Part shown: positions 1-4,472 of the stretch, piece by piece
How the letters are laid out: each line of letters starts with the position of its first letter
Position numbering within the stretch: position 1 is the stretch's first letter
NCBI GenBank assembly: GCA_019348475.1
Contig: JAHWJJ010000347.1
Location: forward strand, 1 to 5,286
DNA from: Gemmatimonadota bacterium
GTDB taxonomy: Bacteria > Gemmatimonadota > Gemmatimonadetes > Longimicrobiales > Longimicrobiaceae
DNA: 5,286 bases
Direction of reading: 5' to 3'
Notes under the pieces: model-generated
Databases searched by the model: none
The model's input: the letters and a program-made list of their open reading frames with translations, nothing else
What the model was told of the DNA's origin: nothing
Translations under genes and position numbers: made by a program

Positions 1-108
1 GGGGCCGGCGGCGTCGCTGCAGCCGGCGCCGTACAGGGCCAGCGCGCCGGCGCCGAGCCGCGCCGCCCGCCAGGTGCCCCCTCGCCGTGTCCGCGCGCGC
101 TGCCGCAT
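1..108 (-). CDS. N-terminal fragment of a probable lipoprotein or secreted protein (cut by window edge)
   Basis: On the minus strand an ATG at 108-106 opens a frame that stays open for 36 codons to the window edge. The first 17 residues are very Arg-rich (MRQRARTRRGG...). A short apolar stretch follows (LGAGALALYGAG, residues 18-29), then Cys30 in the context GAGC and a polar SDAAG sequence. This is the layout of a type II (lipoprotein) signal peptide: a positive n-region, a hydrophobic core, and a lipobox-like G-A-G-C with Cys as the future lipidated residue. Gly at -3 is less usual than Leu, so a type I signal peptide or a weak lipobox is possible. The twin Arg at residues 8-9 does not fit a Tat motif well. 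A GGAGGG ribosome-binding site lies five bases before the ATG, which strongly supports the start. The gene is divergent from the nuclease gene. Its function cannot be told from what is visible. Confidence 0.55.
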   Translation of the reverse strand, partial: MRQRARTRRGGTWRAARLGAGALALYGAGCSDAAGP

Positions 109-113
109 TCGAT

Positions 114-119
114 CCCTCC
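114..119 (-). promoter_or_regulatory. Shine-Dalgarno sequence of the minus-strand partial gene
   Basis: Read on the minus strand this is GGAGGG, five bases before the ATG at 108-106. It is the clearest ribosome-binding site in the window and is the main reason to trust the short divergent frame, because the plus-strand genes here have weak or no such site. Confidence 0.55.
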
Positions 120-200
120 GAGCTCGGGGCCCTCGCGCGGGTGGATCGTACGCAAGTCGCGTTCCGGCAATCGCTTGCACCCAAACGTATGGTTCGCTCC

Positions 201-227
201 GGTGGGCGGACGGGCGCACGGCCCACC
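201..227. repeat. 7-bp inverted repeat in the divergent intergenic region
   Basis: GGTGGGC (201-207) and GCCCACC (221-227) are perfect inverted repeats around a 13-base spacer. The right arm can instead pair further right: CCACCC (223-228) with GGGTGG (236-241). The element lies about 20 bp upstream of the proposed -35 of the nuclease promoter and between two divergent genes, so an operator is conceivable. In such GC-rich DNA short G/C palindromes are common by chance. No T-tract follows, so it is not a typical intrinsic terminator. Confidence 0.35.
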
Positions 228-245
228 CGGAGGGCGGGTGGCGGT

Positions 246-273
246 GTGACGGGCGGCCGCGGGCGCGGATAAT
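246..273 (+). promoter_or_regulatory. Candidate sigma-70-type promoter for the nuclease gene
   Basis: GATAAT (268-273) matches the housekeeping -10 consensus at five of six bases. It stands out in an otherwise G/C-dominated stretch. GTGACG (246-251) lies 16 bp upstream and matches the -35 consensus TTGACA at four of six. Transcription would begin near 280, giving a leader of about 37 bases before the ATG at 317. The -10 is persuasive and the -35 only moderate. It assumes a consensus like that of other bacteria. Confidence 0.45.
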
Positions 274-316
274 GTGCACGGACCCGGAACCGATCCACCT
301 GAGCCGCAACAGACTT

Positions 317-1243
317 ATGAAGCTCCGCGTCGTGTCGCTCGTGCTGGTCGTCTGGGGGGTGCTGTGGAGCACGCCCGCGCACGCCTGGGACGAGCTGGGC
401 CACCGCGTGGTGGCGCGCATCGCCTGGGACCACATGACGCCGGCGGCGCGCGAGCACGCGATCCGGCTGCTGCAGTCGGCGCCCCCGGGCTCCGGCATCG
501 CCGAGCTGATGCCGCGGACGGGGACCATGGAGGAGCGGCAGCGCGAGTGGTTCGTGCAGACCTCCGTGTGGGCCGACATGATCCGCGACCGCGACCATCC
601 CGGCGCGCGCTACGGCCGCGCGGACTGGCACTACGTCAACTTCTTCTGGGAGACCGGCCCCAACGGCGCGCCGCGCGACCGGCCTGACGTCGCCCGCGCG
701 GGGCAGCTGCTGGACCAGATGCAGCGCATCGCGCAGACGCTGGGGAGCCCGGCGGTGCCGGACTCGGCGGAGGCGATCGACCTGGCGTGGCTGCTGCACC
801 TGGCCGGCGACTCGCACCAGCCGCTGCACAACAGCGCCCGCATCACCGCGCAGGACCCCGAGGGCGACCGCGGCGGCAACAGCTACCGGCTGGCGGGGCT
901 GTACCCGTTCAACAACCTGCACGCGTTCTGGGACTCGCTGGTGGGCTTCGCCATCCCCTGGGCCCCGGCGGACCGCTCGGAGGCGGACTACGTGGGAAGC
1001 ATCGCGCAGGCGATCACGCGGCGGTGGCCGCAGTCGCGGATGCAGAGCCGCCTGCTGCCGGGACAGTTCGAGCAGTGGTCCCGCGAGGGGCTGCGGGTGG
1101 CGCAGCGGGTGGCGTACACCACCCCGCGCGACCAGCGGGCGTCGCGCAGCTACCGCCAGCGCGCATGGACCGCGGCCGAGCCCCGCATCGCGCTGGCCGG
1201 CTACCGCCTGGCGGACCTGCTGAACCGCCGCCTGGGCTCGTGA
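317..1243 (+). CDS. Secreted zinc-dependent S1/P1-family nuclease
   Basis: This 308-residue protein belongs to the S1/P1 nuclease family (phospholipase C/P1 fold). These enzymes use three zinc ions to cut single-stranded DNA and RNA and to remove 3'-phosphates, acting outside the cytoplasm. Residues 1-23 form a signal peptide (basic MKLR, apolar core, cleavage after PAHA), leaving Trp24 as the mature N-terminus. In this family that Trp binds zinc through its free amino group. All expected ligands are visible: W24 and H29 (WDELGH), D87 (VWAD), H105 (WHYVNF), H161, D165 and H171 (HLAGDSHQPLH), H202 and D206 (NLHAFWD), with the same 4/6/4 spacings as fungal P1. The protein has no cysteine, so it lacks the disulfides of fungal S1 and P1. 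I chose the ATG at 317 because it gives this exact processing. An in-frame GTG at 74 would add 81 low-complexity residues and overlap the divergent gene. No clear Shine-Dalgarno precedes 317. Likely role: nucleic-acid scavenging for phosphate or nucleosides. Confidence 0.93.
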   Translation: MKLRVVSLVLVVWGVLWSTPAHAWDELGHRVVARIAWDHMTPAAREHAIRLLQSAPPGSGIAELMPRTGTMEERQREWFVQTSVWADMIRDRDHPGARYGRADWHYVNFFWETGPNGAPRDRPDVARAGQLLDQMQRIAQTLGSPAVPDSAEAIDLAWLLHLAGDSHQPLHNSARITAQDPEGDRGGNSYRLAGLYPFNNLHAFWDSLVGFAIPWAPADRSEADYVGSIAQAITRRWPQSRMQSRLLPGQFEQWSREGLRVAQRVAYTTPRDQRASRSYRQRAWTAAEPRIALAGYRLADLLNRRLGS

Positions 1244-1297
1244 CCGCGACGCGCAGCTCGGGCTGCGCGGCCGGTGCCGGCCCCCGCCGAACGTGCT

Positions 1298-1334
1298 GAG
1301 CCGCCGTCTCGGGGGTGAAGGCGCTCGGCGGCTC
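1298..1334 (+). terminator. Possible transcription terminator hairpin after the nuclease gene
   Basis: GAGCCGCCG (1298-1306) and CGGCGGCTC (1326-1334) form a perfect 9-bp stem with a 19-base loop, starting about 55 bases after the nuclease stop codon. The location suits a terminator, but no T-run follows and the loop is long, so it is not a textbook intrinsic terminator. Part of the right arm could also pair with 1349-1355. Chance pairing in GC-rich DNA is a real alternative. Confidence 0.3.
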
Positions 1335-1775
1335 TCGAGTGCGATTCTGCCGAGCCTGAAGCGCGAGCAGCGCGAGAACCGCACCGGCCCGCATGGCTGC
1401 AGGCCGCGGTGAACGTGGGTTCCCTCGGCCGCCGGCGGTGGGCCGAACGCCGGCTCCACGGCGGGGGTAACCCTCCGCGACCGCTCTCCGCTCCCTCTGC
1501 GCCCTCCCTCCAGTGACTCAGCCGCACACCCGGCGCACGTCACGGCGCGCGCTGGAGAGGCACCCCCAAAGTCTCCACCTCCTGCGGCTCCCGAGAGCGC
1601 GGGCCTGGCGGACCATCGCCGGCCCGCGTTTTCTCAGCGTGCAAGCAGATCCTTGTACCTTCGCTGCCCCCGGCGGGGAGCGCCGCATCGGCGCGGCGGG
1701 GCGACCGGTCTGCCGGCGACCCTCTCCTCCCGGTCGGGTGCGCCCGGGGGGCTGGATAAGCCGGCCCCGCTCGTC

Positions 1776-1792
1776 CATATTGTACCCTTTGC
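1776..1792 (+). promoter_or_regulatory. Possible promoter element upstream of recQ (repeated TTGTACC motif)
   Basis: A rare A/T-rich island, CATATTGTACCCTTTGC, lies 41 bases before the recQ start codon. That distance resembles the one between the nuclease -10 and its ATG. TATTGT (1778-1783) matches TATAAT at four of six. The core TTGTACC(C)TT.GC (1780-1792) has a near copy, TTGTACCTTCGC, at 1653-1664. No good -35 hexamer lies 15-19 bp upstream of either copy. The call rests on position, local composition and the repeated word. Confidence 0.22.
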
Positions 1793-1832
1793 CGCACTCG
1801 CATCCTTTCAATGACCCGAGGCGCGTTTCTGC

Positions 1833-4190
1833 ATGAGCGTGGTGTCCGCAACCGTCCCCCGTTCCGAAACCGATCCCGTCGCCGAACCGCTGGACCGGGC
1901 GCGCGCGTCGCTGCGCCGGTACTGGGGGTATCCCGACTTTCGCCCCGGGCAGGACCAGGCGATCCGCAACGTCCTCTCCGGGGGCGACTCGCTCACCATC
2001 ATGCCCACGGGCGGGGGCAAGAGCCTGTGCTACCAGGTGCCGGCGACGCTGCTCCCCGGCGTCACCCTGGTGGTCAGCCCCCTCATCAGCCTCATGAAGG
2101 ACCAGGTGGACGCGCTGGACGCCGCCGGGGTGCCGGCGGCGTACGTCAACTCCACCCTTCCTCCGGCCGAAATGGCCGCGCGGCTGGACGCGGCCGAGCG
2201 GGGGGAGCTCAAGCTGCTGTACGTGGCGCCCGAGCGCTTCGACGCCGAGGGGTTCCGGCGGCGGCTGGCCGGCATTCCCGTCTCGCTGCTGGCGGTGGAC
2301 GAGGCGCACTGCGTGAGCGAGTGGGGGCACGACTTCCGCCCCAGCTATCTGCGCCTGCGCGAGGTGCGCAAGCTGCTGGGCGATCCGCCCGTGGCCGCGC
2401 TGACCGCCACGGCCACGGAAGAGGTGCGCCGCGACATCGTGCGGCAGCTGGCGCTGCGCGACCCCGCCGTGCTGGTGACGGGCTTCGATCGGCGCAACCT
2501 GGTGTGGCACGTCCTGCAGGCGAAGAACGATTCCGAAAAGCAGCGGCTGATGCTGCGGCTGCTCAAGGGGCGCGACGGGTCGGCCATCGTCTACGCATCC
2601 ACCCGCAAGGCGGTGGACGAGCTGGCGACGCTGCTGAACGGGATGGGGACTCCGGCGGTGGGGTACCACGCGGGGCTCCCGGACCGCGACCGCAAGCGCA
2701 TCCAGGACGAGTTCATGTCGGGGCAGGTGCGCGTGGTGATCGCCACCAACGCCTTCGGGATGGGGATCGACAAGCCGGACGTGCGCGTGGTGATCCATTA
2801 CAACCTCCCCGGCAACCTGGAGGCGTACTACCAGGAGGCGGGGCGGGCCGGGCGCGACGGCGGCGAAAGCGATTGCGTGCTGCTGCACGCGCACCGCGAC
2901 AAGATGACGCACGAGTTCTTCATCAACGCCGCCTATCCACCCCGGCGCGGGGTGGAGGGGATGATGAAGGCGCTGCGTGCGGGGTGCGGCCCCGACGGGC
3001 TCTTCGTGCTCCCGGTGGCGGAGCTGGCGCGGTCGGTGGAGGGGATCAAGGACGACCGGCAGGCCGCGTCGGCCGTGCGGGTGCTGGAGCAGTTCGGCCT
3101 GGTGCGGCAAACGTACGGAAACGGCCCCCGTCCCGTGCGCGTGCGGCTGCTGGCGCGCCCCGACCGCATTTCTCGCGAGCTGGGCGAGCGCCCGGCGGAG
3201 CTCCGCTTTCTGCGCGCGCTGTGGAAGGGCGCCGGCGGCGAGGCGCTGTACCGCGGGGTGAGCCTGGACTGGCGCGCGCTGGACCGCGCGGCGGCGGCGC
3301 AGGGCGGGGCGCAGCCGCTGCTCGGCGCGCTGGGCGACGAGGGGTTCGTGGAGTGGCGCGCGCTCACCGGCGAGGGGGTGTGGGTGCTGGACCGCGAGAC
3401 GCCCGTGCAGCGGCTGCCCGTGGACTGGCGCGCGCTCGACGACCGCAGGCGCCGCGAAGAGGCCAAGCTGCGCGAGATGCAGCGCTACGCCTACGCGGAA
3501 GGGTGCCGGCGCGGCTTCGTGCTGCGCTACTTCGGCGATCCGGCGGCAATGAAGGAGTGCGGCGCCTGCGACAACTGCCTGGGGCGGGGGCCGCTGGGGC
3601 TGCCCGCCGGCGGCGAGCCCCTGGCCCCGCACCGGCGCGCGGACCGCGTGCGCACGGCGCTGTGGAACCTGCGCGCGCAACTGGCGGAGCGGGAAGGCGG
3701 GATCCCGCCGCAGATGCTGTGGAGCGACGCCGTGGTGGAGAGCCTGGCCCAGGCGCATCCCCGCCGGGCGGAGGGGTTGATGGCGGTGGGCGGGGTGGAC
3801 CGCGACTTCGCGGACCGCTGGGGGCACGCGGTGCTGGGGGCGATCAACCAGGCGCTGGACGCCAACCGCGCCCGCACCCGCGTGGGCGAGGGCGACCGGA
3901 CGCGCTCGGGGCGCCAGCGCGACCGCGGCGGCCTTCCCGACGGGCCGGTCGGCGCCGCGCCGCCGACCGCGGAGCAGCGCGAGGTGTACGGCCGCCTGCG
4001 CGCGCTGCGCACCGAGCTGGCGAAGGAGCAGGAGCTCCCCGCCTACTGCGTGTTCGCCGACAAGACGCTGGTGGAGCTGGCGAAGCGGCATCCCACCACC
4101 CTGGCGGAGATGCGCCGCGTGCCCGGCATTGGCCCCGCCAAGATCGAGAAGTACGGCGAGGCCTTTCTCGCAGTCCTGCGCCAGGGCTGA
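1833..4190 (+). CDS. recQ: RecQ-family ATP-dependent 3'-5' DNA helicase with winged-helix-like insertion and two HRDC domains
   Basis: This 785-residue superfamily 2 helicase unwinds DNA in recombination and replication-fork repair. The core carries motif 0 (FRPGQ, 36-40), Walker A (PTGGGKS, 58-64), DEAH (156-159) followed by the RecQ aromatic-rich loop (CVSEWGHDFRPSY, 160-172), TATAT (191-195), motif V (NAFGMGIDKPDVR, 306-318) and motif VI (QEAGRAGRDG, 334-343). The zinc module is C558, C576, C579 and C582. Unlike E. coli RecQ (about 610 residues), roughly 170 residues lie between core and zinc module. They look like one or two winged helices (around 375-440 and 455-520). The usual RQC winged helix after the zinc site is absent. 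The C-terminus has two HRDC-like repeats, about 603-676 and 715-783, joined by an Arg/Gly/Asp-rich linker. The second holds the normal PGIGPAKIEKYG helix-hairpin-helix; the first has a diverged GGVDRDFADRWG. GAGG (1818-1821), 11 bases before the ATG, is a weak ribosome-binding site. No LexA-type box was recognised. The gene appears monocistronic. Confidence 0.95.
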   Translation: MSVVSATVPRSETDPVAEPLDRARASLRRYWGYPDFRPGQDQAIRNVLSGGDSLTIMPTGGGKSLCYQVPATLLPGVTLVVSPLISLMKDQVDALDAAGVPAAYVNSTLPPAEMAARLDAAERGELKLLYVAPERFDAEGFRRRLAGIPVSLLAVDEAHCVSEWGHDFRPSYLRLREVRKLLGDPPVAALTATATEEVRRDIVRQLALRDPAVLVTGFDRRNLVWHVLQAKNDSEKQRLMLRLLKGRDGSAIVYASTRKAVDELATLLNGMGTPAVGYHAGLPDRDRKRIQDEFMSGQVRVVIATNAFGMGIDKPDVRVVIHYNLPGNLEAYYQEAGRAGRDGGESDCVLLHAHRDKMTHEFFINAAYPPRRGVEGMMKALRAGCGPDGLFVLPVAELARSVEGIKDDRQAASAVRVLEQFGLVRQTYGNGPRPVRVRLLARPDRISRELGERPAELRFLRALWKGAGGEALYRGVSLDWRALDRAAAAQGGAQPLLGALGDEGFVEWRALTGEGVWVLDRETPVQRLPVDWRALDDRRRREEAKLREMQRYAYAEGCRRGFVLRYFGDPAAMKECGACDNCLGRGPLGLPAGGEPLAPHRRADRVRTALWNLRAQLAEREGGIPPQMLWSDAVVESLAQAHPRRAEGLMAVGGVDRDFADRWGHAVLGAINQALDANRARTRVGEGDRTRSGRQRDRGGLPDGPVGAAPPTAEQREVYGRLRALRTELAKEQELPAYCVFADKTLVELAKRHPTTLAEMRRVPGIGPAKIEKYGEAFLAVLRQG

Positions 4191-4210
4191 CTTCTACTGC
4201 ACTTTCATGC

Positions 4211-4250
4211 GGAGGACGCGAAGGAGAAGGGAGGGGACGCGGAGACGGCG
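4211..4250 (+). repeat. Purine-rich CGCGGAG-type intergenic repeat
   Basis: Just after recQ the plus strand has an almost purely G/A tract punctuated by CGC. GGACGCG occurs at 4214-4220 and again at 4235-4241, with GAAGGAGAAGGGAGGG between. Degenerate arrays of this kind are found between genes in several high-GC phyla and often belong to dispersed families. Family membership here is inferred from style and cannot be checked in one window. A similar tract in the opposite orientation lies at about 1480-1511. Confidence 0.4.
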
Positions 4251-4267
4251 TCGTGTTCTCCGCGTCC
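4235..4267 (+). terminator. 11-bp perfect hairpin downstream of recQ, probable terminator
   Basis: GGACGCGGAGA (4235-4245) and TCTCCGCGTCC (4257-4267) are perfect reverse complements around an 11-base loop, starting 45 bases after the recQ stop. This is the longest perfect stem I found in the window. It would be a strong RNA hairpin placed where transcription should end. No T-run follows, so termination would not be of the classic intrinsic kind. The left arm is also part of the purine-rich repeat, and the second GGACGCG copy at 4214 could compete for the right arm. Confidence 0.4.
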
Positions 4268-4304
4268 GCTCACCAGTCCTCGCTATGAGCGCCTACCCAC
4301 CGTG

Positions 4305-4328
4305 CCCTTGTCCCCTCGTCCCCTCGTC
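4305..4328 (+). repeat. 8-bp tandem repeat, three copies
   Basis: CCCTTGTC is followed directly by CCCTCGTC and CCCTCGTC, then by a diverged CCCCCCGG. The array is intergenic, between recQ and the acyl-CoA dehydrogenase gene, in a pyrimidine-rich stretch. Three short copies fit slippage-type microsatellite growth. No function is evident. Confidence 0.7.
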
Positions 4329-4355
4329 CCCCCGGCAAGTGGATTCCGTTCTCAT

Positions 4356-4406
4356 CTTTCCCCTCCGCGCCCGCGCGCTTAAATTGCCCCGGTTTACGAA
4401 GCTTTT
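4356..4406 (+). promoter_or_regulatory. A/T-rich island, possible promoter region of the acyl-CoA dehydrogenase gene
   Basis: Within GC-rich spacer, 4379-4406 reads as an island of A/T-rich words (TTAAATTG, GTTTACGAAG, CTTTTG). TTAAAT (4379-4384) matches the -10 consensus at four of six. With 16 bp spacing the -35 position would be TTTCCC (4357-4362), a poor match. The island ends about 66 bases before the start codon. It is the best promoter location in this spacer, but no hexamer pair is convincing. Confidence 0.22.
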
Positions 4407-4472
4407 GCGCGGGAGCCGCGCCCCCGCCGCACGATCGGCCATCATCCATCGAGAAACGGCACCGCACGCCCC

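Larger units (their letters stand above)
1244..1832. other. 589-bp intergenic spacer between nuclease and recQ
   Basis: No convincing gene is visible here. Open frames on both strands translate to Arg/Pro/Ala-rich sequence without recognisable motifs, as expected where stop codons are rare. The spacer contains a 9-bp inverted repeat (1298-1334) and a second possible stem that competes with it (GCTCGGC 1323-1329 with GCCGAGC 1349-1355). A pyrimidine-rich tract lies at about 1480-1511. A tight stem GCGCCG/CGGCGC with a three-base loop sits at 1680-1694, and CGACCGG/CCGGTCG pair at 1702-1736. Two TTGTACC-containing motifs occur at 1653 and 1780. I see no tRNA or known riboswitch. A small RNA or leader for recQ cannot be excluded. 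Confidence 0.6.

Noticed and set aside
152..178. GCAAG/CTTGC inverted repeat and a TACGAT -10-like word (minus strand, 150-145) as a promoter for the lipoprotein gene
   Set aside because: The stem is only 5 bp with a 17-base gap, and the nearest -35-like word (TTGCCG) leaves only 14 bp spacing. It is too weak to annotate.
74..316. N-terminal extension of the nuclease from an upstream GTG
   Set aside because: The extra 81 residues are Arg-rich low complexity, would bury the signal peptide, and overlap the divergent gene and the proposed promoter. Starting at 317 gives Trp as the mature first residue, as the family requires.
1429..1438. CCGCCGGCGG palindrome
   Set aside because: Ten-base G/C palindromes are expected by chance at this composition, and nothing around it suggests an operator or attachment site.
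1540..1851. A 103-codon minus-strand frame upstream of recQ
   Set aside because: It overlaps the recQ start, is Arg/Pro/Ala-rich without motifs and shows no ribosome-binding site that would set it apart.
1518..4091. An 857-codon open frame on the minus strand, antisense to recQ
   Set aside because: It is the mirror of recQ. In GC-rich genes stops are rare in the antisense frame. The translation is His/Arg/Ala/Pro-rich without motifs, and the plus strand encodes an unmistakable helicase.
1811..4288. An 825-codon plus-strand frame overlapping recQ out of phase
   Set aside because: The translation is Arg/Gly/Ala-rich low complexity with no family motifs. The overlapping recQ frame carries every helicase motif.
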